In this document: piece after piece, positions 15,873 through 21,831 of the stretch
Position numbering within the stretch: position 1 is the stretch's first letter
Layout of the letters: each line of letters begins with the position of its first letter
From: Candidatus Gastranaerophilales bacterium
Lineage (GTDB): Bacteria; Cyanobacteriota; Vampirovibrionia; Gastranaerophilales; Gastranaerophilaceae
DNA length: 21,831 nucleotides
Assembly: GCA_947630355.1 (NCBI GenBank)
Contig: CANRHJ010000009.1
Span: 1 to 21,831, forward strand
Direction of reading: 5' to 3'
The notes under the pieces: generated by a model
Seen by the model: the letters and a program-made list of their open reading frames with translations, nothing else
The model's database searches: none
Told to the model about the DNA's origin: nothing
Translations under genes and position numbers: made by a program

Positions 15873-16246
15873 CAAAATTTAAATCGTCGGGAATAAAAGA
15901 GAGCATAATAAATGCAATACACGGGCTAAAATTGGCCGTGAGTTCGCAAAGAAACTTTGTTATTGAGTTTTTATTTTCAATAGTAGCGTTGATGGCGGCT
16001 ATAATGTTGAAATTCCCCGTTACGGATATTTGTATTTTAATTGTCATGATTGCGGTAGTATTGGCTGCAGAATTAATTAATACGGTAATAGAATTTACTC
16101 TGGATGCTGTGTATAAGAATAATTATTCGAAACTTGTAGAGATGGCGAAAGATATATCGGCAGGAATGGTCTTAATGACGGCAGGTTTGAGTGTATTAGT
16201 CGGTGTATTATTGTTTGGCTCTAACATTTTAAGGCTTCTTGCGTAA
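15869..16246 (+). CDS. dgkA: Diacylglycerol/undecaprenol kinase (DgkA family)
   Basis: This small inner-membrane kinase has 125 residues and three transmembrane helices (about 30-48, 52-74, 98-118). In this family it phosphorylates undecaprenol or diacylglycerol, feeding the cell-wall lipid-carrier cycle. The signature AELINTVIEFTLDAV (67-81) carries the catalytic Glu/Asn residues, and AKDISAGMVL (93-102) is the second conserved block. The true start is ATG 15869, which overlaps the ybeY stop; an in-frame TTG at 15839 lies inside ybeY and adds nothing conserved. Gram-positive-type members phosphorylate undecaprenol; which substrate is used here is not decidable from sequence. Confidence 0.88.
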   Translation: MTKFKSSGIKESIINAIHGLKLAVSSQRNFVIEFLFSIVALMAAIMLKFPVTDICILIVMIAVVLAAELINTVIEFTLDAVYKNNYSKLVEMAKDISAGMVLMTAGLSVLVGVLLFGSNILRLLA

Positions 16247-16270
16247 CTTTTTTGTACAAGTTTTGTTCCG

Positions 16271-16327
16271 CCGAATATTTTAAAACACAAAATAAAAAGG
16301 GACAAAATATTGTCCCAAACAATTCGG
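16271..16327. terminator. Hairpin after dgkA, possible terminator
   Basis: Inner stem GGGACAA (16299-16305) with TTGTCCC (16310-16316), loop AATA. An outer stem CCGAAT (16271-16276) with ATTCGG (16322-16327) could enclose it. There is no immediate T-run; a T8 run comes at 16340-16348. It probably marks the end of the pgpH operon transcript. Confidence 0.45.
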
Positions 16328-16764
16328 AATGTAAAAGAAATTTTTTTTCCTACCGTCTTTTTTTATATTCGACGGTTAATTCTCTGAATGCTTCCCTATA
16401 ATATCTCGTAGTCGTTTAGTTTTTGCTCTCTTATATCCTTTGATTTTAAATTAGTTCTTACATTTATATAAAGTATTTTTTATATAAAAAAGTGCTAATT
16501 CAAATATAAAAAATATATAAAACCGTAATATTTCTTAACAATTTAAAATAAAAATAAGGCGGGAAATATTCTAAAGGCGTGTATTACAGGTGGCAGAAAG
16601 TGTGGAAAGAGGGAATTTTTAAAAAGAAGGATTGGGGTAAATAAATAGCCTAAACGGTTAAAAGATAATAAATCGGATGATTATACATTCAGATAATATA
16701 CGAATAATCATGTAAAAAAGTATTATAAGACTATACATATTCCACTCTCACTCGTAAACTGTTT
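16328..16764. other. AT-rich gene-free stretch with small inverted repeats
   Basis: No intact gene on either strand. It holds ACCGTC/GACGGT (16352-16376), two TTTATATAAA-type palindromes near 16465-16490, and an 8-bp pair ATGATTAT (16677-16684) with ATAATCAT (16704-16711). A TATAAT at 16397-16402 could be a promoter, but no -35 is clear. The stretch ends at a strong terminator (16765), so a short untranslated RNA is possible. Confidence 0.4.
16558..16644 (+). pseudogene. Possible transposase scrap (IS5-like N-terminal motif)
   Basis: A 28-codon open stretch between stops reads GVYYRWQKVWKEGIF near its centre, then KKKDWGK and a stop. The Y-x-R-W-x-K-W-x-x-x-G pattern is reminiscent of the N-terminal region of IS5-family transposases (YRRFRRWxxxGxW). 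It has no ribosome site and no ATG, and no other transposase piece is next to it. This is a weak resemblance only. Confidence 0.25.
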
Positions 16765-16792
16765 GACCGAATGAATTTTCGGTCTTTTTTTT
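16765..16792 (+). terminator. Strong rho-independent terminator with no gene upstream
   Basis: GACCGAA (16765-16771), loop TGAATT, TTCGGTC (16778-16784), then eight T (16785-16792). It is a textbook terminator for plus-strand transcription. The nearest upstream coding gene on the plus strand ends over 500 bases earlier, so it may end an untranslated RNA or catch read-through. Confidence 0.8.
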
Positions 16793-16812
16793 CGAAATTC
16801 CGTACGGACGAA

Positions 16813-17260
16813 GTCCGGTTAGCGGTGCGTAACCTAACATTTAATAATATTTTAATTACGTCAGCTTGAAACTTCGAATAATGAAAATCTGAATTTCAGT
16901 ACAGGCTCGCGAACTCGCTTTGCTCAAACAGCGCTCGCCTTGATGTTTCTTCAATTCGATTTTCTGTTATTCTTCGTTACAGCTTCCTTTAATTAAAATA
17001 TTTTGCATTGTAAATCAATCGTAGGTTGGGTTAGCGAAGCGTAACCCAACATTTAATAATATTTTAATTACGTCAGCTTAAAACTTCGAATAATGAAAAT
17101 CTGAATTTCAGCATAGGCTCGCGAACTCGCTTCGCTCAAACAGCGCTCGCCTTGATGTTTCTTCAATTCGATTTTCAATTATTCTCCGTAAAAGCTTCCT
17201 TTAATTAAAATATTTTGCATTATAAATTAATCATAGGTTGGGTTAGCGGAGCGTAACCCG
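16813..17260. repeat. Tandem 212-bp long-hairpin repeat (two full units plus edge)
   Basis: Two near-identical units, 16813-17024 and 17025-17236, plus a 24-base edge of a third (17237-17260). Each unit boundary is a GTTGGGTTA...TAACCCAAC palindrome (best at 17025-17050, loop GCGAAGCG). Within a unit the outer arms are inverted copies: AATATTTTAATTA near the left end and TAATTAAAATATT near the right, with imperfect pairing on through GAAAATC/GATTTTC. The centre is GC-richer (GCTCGCGAACTCGCTTCGCTC). A unit could therefore fold into one long hairpin, as in MITE- or REPIN-like elements. No ORF lies in it. A partial copy is at 21411-21534. Confidence 0.85.
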
Positions 17261-17351
17261 GTCTGCAGACTTGCCTCGTATCCTTGAAACTCTGCCATTC
17301 CCAAGAATAATGGATAATATAAGACCTTAATATATATTAATATCTACTTTA

Positions 17352-17378
17352 CCCCCCCCCATAAAAAGATGATATAAT
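17352..17378 (+). promoter_or_regulatory. C9 tract and -10 box before the WG-repeat gene
   Basis: Nine C in a row (17352-17360) followed by TATAAT (17373-17378), about 30 bases before the gene start. A TTTACC just at the left edge of the tract could serve as -35, with the tract inside the spacer (19 bases now; 17 would be optimal). Change in C number would alter spacing, as in phase-variable promoters. The tract context also matches that at 21628-21651. Confidence 0.45.
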
Positions 17379-17407
17379 GACCTTGCTTAATCAGGAGTGT
17401 GCGTTAA

Positions 17408-18598
17408 ATGAAAAAGCTTATTTTATTATTTATTATATTAACTTTAACAAATCTTGTATGTTTGGCAAAATCCGAAATATTTCAAGCAGATAAAAACTCT
17501 GTATATCATCAATTCGGGGTCAAAAATGAAAAAAATAAAATAATAATTCCTCCAAAGTATTTTTCAATTTATGAAGATGATACTAACGGATATTTTGTAG
17601 CTGTAGCTAAAAAACAATATAGTGTATATACCATCAATGGTGTTCCGCTTTTCGAGATAAAAAATGCTTCTGTAGAGTACTATGATAATGATTTTGCAAT
17701 AGTAAGAGATGATAAAGGCTATTATTTAGCTGATAATACAGGTAAAAAATTATCAGAATATTATTATGATATGAAAATTGAACCTTTATATTTGAAAATA
17801 ATTTTGGGAACTCCAAATAAAACCGAAGAATACGGCGTTATAAGTAAAAAAGGGAAATACCTCGTCAAATCCGTCAACATGCACGGAGAAAATATAAAAA
17901 ACAAATATTTATATGGCGTACCCGTAAAAGACGGAGGATTTATTGCTGTTAAACTTTTAAATTCATCAAATGACAGAAAAGAATTTTTCTACTTTGATAA
18001 AAATGAAAATATAACTAAATTAACCGAAGATGAAGCGGAAAAATATATGACTGCTTATGAAAATGGTATAGGTACTCGTAACCGTTACAGATCTAATTGG
18101 AAATTTGAAAATGGCAATCCTAAATACGGAATATCCGATATGGGCGGACGTAATCAAATTATTGATTATAAATATGAAGAAACTAATATATCTCAATATG
18201 AAGATAAGTTTTTTGCTTATAAAGAAAATAATTTATGGGGAATAAAAACAATTCCCGATGAAAAAACCGTATTAAAACCAACGTTTAAAGATGAAATTAC
18301 GGTTAAAAACGGATTTATTTTTGTTAATAAATCTCCATCATTTGTATTTTTTGACAACAACGGAAATAAAATGTTTGAATTGTATAATACAAATATTGAA
18401 ACGAAGTTTTATGAAGGTTATGCCGTTATATCACAAAATGTAAAAGGTAAAATTTTATACGGATATATAAATGAAAAAGGCGAAAATGTAATTAAATGTC
18501 AATATGACTATGCACATTCTTTTAAAAACGGCAAAGCTGACGTTGAGAAAGACGGCAGAAAATTTTATATTGATAAATCGGGAAACGAAATTAAATAA
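17408..18598 (+). CDS. Secreted WG-repeat-like protein
   Basis: This 396-residue protein has a signal peptide (about 1-20, MKKLILLFIILTLTNLVCLA). The mature part consists of repeated short beta units with the WG-repeat pattern YG(Y/V)I..KG..(I/V)....YD.......G.A.V; examples are EYGVISKKGKYLV and, at the C-terminus, YGYINEKGENVIKCQYDYA followed by DKSGNEIK. WG repeats form beta-propeller-like or solenoid surfaces. Function is unknown; these proteins are usually exported or surface-exposed and may bind ligands. The ribosome site AGGAG (17392-17396) is 11 bases before the ATG. The gene stands alone after the repeat cluster and converges with rnhB. Possible phase-variable expression follows from the C9 tract upstream. 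Confidence 0.8.
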   Translation: MKKLILLFIILTLTNLVCLAKSEIFQADKNSVYHQFGVKNEKNKIIIPPKYFSIYEDDTNGYFVAVAKKQYSVYTINGVPLFEIKNASVEYYDNDFAIVRDDKGYYLADNTGKKLSEYYYDMKIEPLYLKIILGTPNKTEEYGVISKKGKYLVKSVNMHGENIKNKYLYGVPVKDGGFIAVKLLNSSNDRKEFFYFDKNENITKLTEDEAEKYMTAYENGIGTRNRYRSNWKFENGNPKYGISDMGGRNQIIDYKYEETNISQYEDKFFAYKENNLWGIKTIPDEKTVLKPTFKDEITVKNGFIFVNKSPSFVFFDNNGNKMFELYNTNIETKFYEGYAVISQNVKGKILYGYINEKGENVIKCQYDYAHSFKNGKADVEKDGRKFYIDKSGNEIK

Positions 18599-18633
18599 AT
18601 CTTTAAAGTCGCAAATATTTCTCTTTTCTATTT

Positions 18634-19284
18634 TTAAAGGAGTGATAATTGCTGAGCGGTTTCAAAATGTTTTTCAAAAAACTTTTTTCGGTGGTATTTA
18701 CAAAGTCCGTACTTATCAACCGCATCAAGATGCTCTTTAGTCATATAGCCTTTATTTTGAGCCCAGCCGTACATTGGGAACTCTTTATCAAGCTCTGCCA
18801 TATACCTGTCGCGCGCTACTTTTGCGAGTATGCTCGCTGCCGCAATTGATGCAGATTTACTGTCACCCTTTACTATTGTTTCCTGCGGAAAATTGAAATT
18901 TCTTATCAGTTTATTCCCGTCTGTGAACACTTTTACGTTTTTTGAGCCCGTCCTCGCAATTACATCCGTGCAAGCTTTATTCATCTGCATTAAAGATACC
19001 GCAAGAATATTATATTTTTCTATTTCATCCACCGTTCCCATTTGGATTGAATATATAGAATTCGCTTTTATTATATCAAAAAGTTCATCTCGTACTTTGG
19101 GGGTTAACTGTTTTGAGTCGTTTATTTTATCAAGAGTTTTAATTAAATTTTTATCTAAAGAAGTAAAACAAACAGCGGCAGCAAAAACGCCTCCCGCACC
19201 CGGTCCTCTGCCTGCTTCATCCGTACCGATTAAAAAATCAATATCTTTTAGCTTTTTTTTATCAAATTCAAATAATTTATTCAT
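18634..19284 (-). CDS. rnhB: Ribonuclease HII
   Basis: This 216-residue enzyme cleaves RNA in RNA-DNA hybrids and removes single ribonucleotides misincorporated in DNA. The active-site motif GTDEAGRGPGAGGVFAAAV (residues 20-38) supplies Asp22 and Glu23. The other catalytic acids are Asp122 in VFTDGNKL and Asp141 in VKGDSKSASIAAASILAKVA. The NDSKQLT segment (55-61) is also conserved. The usual GRGPLAGPV is GRGPGAGGV here, a local change next to intact catalytic residues. It is the last gene of rplS-rbgA-rnhB; its ATG overlaps the rbgA stop by 8 bases. Confidence 0.95.
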   Translation of the reverse strand: MNKLFEFDKKKLKDIDFLIGTDEAGRGPGAGGVFAAAVCFTSLDKNLIKTLDKINDSKQLTPKVRDELFDIIKANSIYSIQMGTVDEIEKYNILAVSLMQMNKACTDVIARTGSKNVKVFTDGNKLIRNFNFPQETIVKGDSKSASIAAASILAKVARDRYMAELDKEFPMYGWAQNKGYMTKEHLDAVDKYGLCKYHRKKFFEKHFETAQQLSLL

Positions 19285-20113
19285 ACTTATCCAAAGTTAA
19301 TTTACCTAAACGCCCCAGTCGGAAATCATTCAAAATGTTTTGTGCAGCTCTTTTAGTATCCGCTTTAGCCCCCGATACAATCCAGTTGCGTTTTAAAGCA
19401 ATAGTTTCAATGTTAACTTCATCATCAACTTTATAATATTCTTTCAATAGATCAGGGTAGATAATATTCATATCTTCTATAAATTTAGAAGCAACAGCCT
19501 CAATATCATAGGCGTTTTCACCTATTGAATCGACAAAAGCCAATTTATAAGCTTTATTTTGGTCTTCCAGTTTTAAAGGAATAATACCGGGTGTATCCAG
19601 CAAATCTACTTTAGGATTAATCTTTACCCACTGTTGTTCACGTGTAATACCTGCTTTTGCGCCTGTTTTTGTTTTTGATTTTTTTATTAATTTATTTATA
19701 ATACTTGATTTACCCACATTAGGCATGCCTACAACCATAACCCTAACGGCTCTCGGAAGTAATCCTTTTTTTACGAGCGCAATAATTTTATCTTGGCCGA
19801 GCTCAGTAACCTTATTCAGAATTTTAGACAAATCTTTATTATCATTTGCATTTGTTGCCATAACAACACAATCAGTTTTATTTTTGATTAGCTTGCACCA
19901 AAGAATTGTTTGTGAATTATCAGCCAAATCAGACTTATTCAACAATATTAATCGCGGTTTGCCCTTAATCAATTTTTCAATATCGGGATACATGCTGCTT
20001 GCGGGAATTCTGGCATCAATAACCTCTATTACAACATCCACAATATTTATTTGCTCTTTTAATTTTTTTTCAGCTTTTGCTATATGACCGGGATACCAGT
20101 GAATATTTTCCAT
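19277..20113 (-). CDS. rbgA: Ribosome biogenesis GTPase RbgA (YlqF)
   Basis: This 278-residue circularly permuted GTPase is needed for late assembly of the 50S subunit. The GTPase motifs come in permuted order: G4 NKSD (59-62), then G1 GMPNVGKSS (129-137) and G3 DTPG (173-176). The N-terminus IHWYPGHIAKAEKKL is the family opener, and VIDARIPASS (31-40) is also typical. The start was set at ATG 20113 because AGAGG lies 5 bases upstream on the minus strand and the family opener begins there; an upstream in-frame ATG at 20146 would add 11 residues inside a terminator-like hairpin. It lies between rplS and rnhB, as in Bacillus. Confidence 0.95.
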   Translation of the reverse strand: MENIHWYPGHIAKAEKKLKEQINIVDVVIEVIDARIPASSMYPDIEKLIKGKPRLILLNKSDLADNSQTILWCKLIKNKTDCVVMATNANDNKDLSKILNKVTELGQDKIIALVKKGLLPRAVRVMVVGMPNVGKSSIINKLIKKSKTKTGAKAGITREQQWVKINPKVDLLDTPGIIPLKLEDQNKAYKLAFVDSIGENAYDIEAVASKFIEDMNIIYPDLLKEYYKVDDEVNIETIALKRNWIVSGAKADTKRAAQNILNDFRLGRLGKLTLDKYE

Positions 20114-20130
20114 ATTAACCTCTAATATAC

Positions 20131-20172
20131 AAAAAGCCATACTCAAAGTTTTAACTGTGATTATGGCTTTTT
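20131..20172 (-). terminator. Hairpin between rplS and rbgA, terminator or attenuator
   Basis: A 10-bp stem AAAAAGCCAT (20131-20140) with ATGGCTTTTT (20163-20172) encloses a smaller AGTT/AACT pairing. On the minus strand the stem ends in five T. It lies 20 bases after the rplS stop and 18 before the rbgA start, so it would cut or reduce read-through from rplS into rbgA-rnhB. Confidence 0.75.
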
Positions 20173-20191
20173 AAAACTGACTTATTATATT

Positions 20192-20545
20192 TTATTTTTT
20201 ATCAATCTTTTCCTTAATACGAGTTGCTTTACCTGCACGTTCTCTTAAATAGTACAATTTAGCACGTTTAACATCACCACGTCTGATAACCGTTACTTTT
20301 TCGATACGGGGAGAATATACGGGGAAAACCCTTTCAACACCTACACCCTGAAATGTTTTTCTTACGGTTATAGTTTTACCGATGCCGCTGCCGCGTTTTT
20401 TAAGGATAGTTCCTTCAAAAGCCTGTGTTCTTTCTTTGTTTCCTTCAATAATTCTTACAAAAACTTTTACTGTATCTCCGGGATTTAACTCGGGTAACTC
20501 TTTATTCAAATACTCTTTTCCCAGATTTTCTACTATAGGGTTCAT
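20192..20545 (-). CDS. rplS: 50S ribosomal protein L19
   Basis: This 117-residue protein is the normal length for L19, which sits at the 30S-50S interface. The sequence is typical throughout: PELNPGDTVKVFVRI (18-32), the TQAFEGTILKKRGSGIGKTI block, VGVERVFPVYSPRIEKV and the closing KRAKLYYLRERAGKATRI. A strong ribosome site (AAAGGAAT, minus strand) precedes the ATG. It is first in the rplS-rbgA-rnhB cluster and has a strong promoter upstream. trmD, often next to rplS, is not here. Confidence 0.97.
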   Translation of the reverse strand: MNPIVENLGKEYLNKELPELNPGDTVKVFVRIIEGNKERTQAFEGTILKKRGSGIGKTITVRKTFQGVGVERVFPVYSPRIEKVTVIRRGDVKRAKLYYLRERAGKATRIKEKIDKK

Positions 20546-20581
20546 AATTGCATTCCTTTACTAATATTAATTCTTTTCTTT

Positions 20582-20610
20582 ATATTATTTTAAACATATT
20601 TTTTCTTCAA
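20582..20610 (-). promoter_or_regulatory. Sigma-70-type promoter of rplS
   Basis: On the minus strand: TTGAAG (20610-20605), 17-base spacer, TAATAT (20587-20582), about 37 bases before rplS. Good boxes and ideal spacing. Confidence 0.55.
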
Positions 20611-20640
20611 GTATTTTTTAAGATTAACATTAATTTAAAG

Positions 20641-20660
20641 AACAAATGTTAACATTTGTT
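20641..20660. promoter_or_regulatory. Perfect 20-bp palindrome, possible operator
   Basis: AACAAATGTTAACATTTGTT is a perfect inverted repeat centred on GTTAAC. Another TTAACA/TGTTAAC half-site overlaps its right end (to 20663) and a TTAACA lies just to the left (about 20624). It lies between the divergent rplS promoter and the gene at 20739. A dimeric regulator could bind here; which one is unknown. Confidence 0.45.
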
Positions 20661-20738
20661 AACTATTTTAAGTATATTGTTAAAGTTTTTTTTAAAACGG
20701 TCGATATACATAATATAAGTTATGGAGCAAAGGAAAAA

Positions 20739-21266
20739 ATGGGATTAAATGTAGGATCGATATATGCTGCAGACTATAAAACGCCGAAAATTGACATAAA
20801 GGCGCTTAACGGTGTAGCGGAAAGAATTTTCAATCCTGATAATGAAAGAACTGTAGATGTTTCTTCTCTCAACCTTTCAAAATTTAACAGAGTTTCTTTA
20901 GGAACAGATTTGTATTCACAAAGAACAGCAAACGAAGTGGTTCTTAAGGCAGCAAAAGCCGTAACTGATTATGGTATTAATTTTTCAAACGCATTTAATA
21001 CAAATATTCAATATTTAAACTCAATAGCAGCTCAGAGTTTATTTACTTCAAAAGAAAATAACGGAAAAGTTGTAATATCAGTTGATAATATAGAAAAACC
21101 AAACGAAAATGAAATTGCATTAGTCGGTGCTCAAGTAACTGAAGCAAAAGACTTGAGCAAAGATAAGCGCGGGTCAAATCCTTTTTCATTTTACATGCCC
21201 GCAAAGAATAAGGAATCTAAGGATAATAATGAAAATATTTTAGATTCTGTTAATATTTTTGCCTAA
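20739..21266 (+). CDS. Unrecognised small protein, no signal peptide
   Basis: This 175-residue protein starts at ATG 20739, chosen because AAAGGA is 5 bases upstream. The frame is open back to 20646, but that part overlaps the palindrome and reads as low-complexity hydrophobic sequence. The N-terminus GLNVGSIYAADYKTPKID is followed by polar helical stretches (about 50-110, ANEVVLKAAKAVTDYGINF, NTNIQYLNSIAAQSL), then a charged, Asn/Lys/Glu-rich tail ending VNIFA. It has no cysteine and no membrane segment. I recognise no family. It has its own terminator and stands alone. Confidence 0.7.
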   Translation: MGLNVGSIYAADYKTPKIDIKALNGVAERIFNPDNERTVDVSSLNLSKFNRVSLGTDLYSQRTANEVVLKAAKAVTDYGINFSNAFNTNIQYLNSIAAQSLFTSKENNGKVVISVDNIEKPNENEIALVGAQVTEAKDLSKDKRGSNPFSFYMPAKNKESKDNNENILDSVNIFA

Positions 21267-21290
21267 TATACATTGTTACTTGTTTTCCGA

Positions 21291-21318
21291 GACGAAATTA
21301 ATGTTTCGTCTTTTTTTT
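21291..21318 (+). terminator. Rho-independent terminator
   Basis: GACGAAA (21291-21297), loop TTAATG, TTTCGTC (21304-21310), then eight T. It lies 25 bases after the preceding gene. Confidence 0.9.
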
Positions 21319-21410
21319 GAATTTTGCGAAGGGTGGAGTGAGACAAATTCAAACAAACCCGAAGATTTAAGTGCGGATGCGAACAATAACAATATTTTGA
21401 TTTCATCAGC

Positions 21411-21534
21411 TTACAGCTTCCTTTAATTAAAACATTTTTGCATTATAAATTAATCGCAGGTTGAGTTAGCGAAGCGTAACCCAACATTTAATAATATTTT
21501 AATTACGTCAGCTTAAAACTCCGAATAATGAAAA
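21411..21534. repeat. Dispersed partial copy of the 212-bp hairpin repeat
   Basis: The sequence from TTACAGCTTCC to AATAATGAAAAT matches the junction of two units at 16813-17236: the right end of one unit, the boundary palindrome (GTTGAGTTA here, 21460-21485, one change from the main form) and the left end of the next. The GC-rich centre is missing, so only the join survives. It lies between the terminator at 21291 and the promoter at 21560. Confidence 0.8.
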
Positions 21535-21559
21535 TATTTTATATTATAAATCAATTTTC

Positions 21560-21588
21560 TTGATTAAAAATATGTAATTTGATATAAT
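21560..21588 (+). promoter_or_regulatory. Sigma-70-type promoter of the prepilin-like gene
   Basis: TTGATT (21560-21565), 17-base spacer, TATAAT (21583-21588), followed by the ribosome site AAGGAG (21601-21606). Confidence 0.7.
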
Positions 21589-21615
21589 TAACTCAAAATT
21601 AAGGAGAAAAATGTT

Positions 21616-21831
21616 ATGAAAAGGCGCTTACCCCCCCCCATGAAAAGCTGAAATTCAATGTTGGCTTTACATTGGCGGAAGTTCTCATTACCCTCGTTAT
21701 AGTTGGCGTTATTGCAGCAATTACAATCCCCATTATAATCTCTAATTATAATGAACAAGTTACTAAATCTGCTTTAAAGAAAAATTACGGCGTATTAAAA
21801 AATGCTTTAAATATGTATCATATTGAAAACG
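21616..21831 (+). CDS. Type IV prepilin/pseudopilin-like protein, start and body out of frame across a C9 tract (3' end outside window)
   Basis: A prepilin signature lies in the frame from 21639: a short charged leader HEKLKFNVG, then the cleavage and methylation site G/FTLAEVLIT and a hydrophobic helix (LVIVGVIAAITIP), then SNYNEQVTKSALKKNYGVL. It is cut by a prepilin peptidase after Gly (21663-21665). This frame has no ATG, GTG or TTG near the ribosome site. The ATG at 21616, 9 bases after AAGGAG, reads MKRRLPPPMKS and stops at 21649-21651. It would join the prepilin frame if the C9 tract (21631-21639) were C10 or C7, giving MKRRLPPPHEKL. Either phase variation (present state OFF) or a homopolymer assembly error explains it. 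The gene continues past the right edge. Confidence 0.7.

Noticed and set aside
16813..17260. CRISPR array
   Set aside because: Only two long units with 212-bp period, no short repeats with variable spacers and no cas genes.
18601..18639. CTTTAAA/TTTAAAG hairpin between the WG gene and rnhB as a terminator
   Set aside because: The 25-base loop and AT-only stem are weak; not supported.
18830..19300. 156-residue open frame on the plus strand opposite rnhB
   Set aside because: It is a shadow of rnhB, whose catalytic motifs are intact on the other strand; no ribosome site or domain.
20114..20146. Earlier start for rbgA at 20146
   Set aside because: It lies in the terminator hairpin; the ATG at 20113 has AGAGG before it and begins the family opener.
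20641..20663. Rex-type operator (TTGTTAA-N4-TTAACAA)
   Set aside because: The half-sites are in the opposite order and without the right spacing.
20646..20738. Upstream extension of the unknown gene from ATG 20646
   Set aside because: The start lies in the 20-bp palindrome, has no ribosome site, and the extra 31 residues are low-complexity; ATG 20739 has a good site.

Overview
This is a strongly AT-rich window with short intergenic gaps and a diderm-type bacterial gene set. It carries type IV pilus parts (PilM/N, PilO, a prepilin-like start), a giant AsmA-like envelope protein, Spy/CpxP-like periplasmic proteins, a PgpH-type c-di-AMP phosphodiesterase and an unusual primary sigma factor without an obvious region 1.1. 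This mix, with the AT bias and a prepilin leader ending GFTLAEVLIT, fits a non-photosynthetic relative of Cyanobacteria (Gastranaerophilales/Vampirovibrionia). That placement is inferred from gene content and style; no marker was searched.

Layout. 1-813: the end of secF, then a small HTH/zinc-ribbon gene. 930-3218 (minus): pilO and an upstream pilM-pilN fusion under a good sigma-70-type promoter. 3516-6760 (plus): rlmB, the primary sigma gene, rsfS and two small secreted proteins. 6937-8553 (plus): a compact stress module with an ECF-type promoter, a zinc-binding anti-sigma gene whose frame is broken at an A7 slippery site, an ECF sigma gene and a Spy-like periplasmic protein. 8593-13122 (minus): a 1509-residue AsmA/TamB-like protein, convergent with the module and sharing a bidirectional terminator. 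13268-16246 (plus): the overlapping pgpH-ybeY-dgkA operon. 16247-17407: no intact gene; it holds hairpins, a possible transposase scrap, an orphan terminator and two tandem copies of a 212-bp long-hairpin repeat. 17408-18598 (plus): a secreted WG-repeat-like protein preceded by a C9 tract. 18634-20545 (minus): rplS-rbgA-rnhB, the same order as in Bacillus. 20739-21266 (plus): an unrecognised protein. 21411-21534: a further partial copy of the 212-bp repeat. 21560-21831 (plus): a promoter and a prepilin-like gene whose start and body are out of frame across a second C9 tract.

Most genes are housekeeping: ribosome assembly and modification (rlmB, rsfS, ybeY, rbgA, rplS), transcription (primary sigma), RNA/DNA hybrid repair (rnhB), protein export (secF) and lipid/c-di-AMP physiology (pgpH, dgkA). 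The notable content is at the envelope: the ECF/anti-sigma/Spy module, where both LTxxQ proteins share one motif spacing, and two poly-C tracts in near-identical contexts that could give phase variation. No tRNA, rRNA, CRISPR array or intact transposase was seen.
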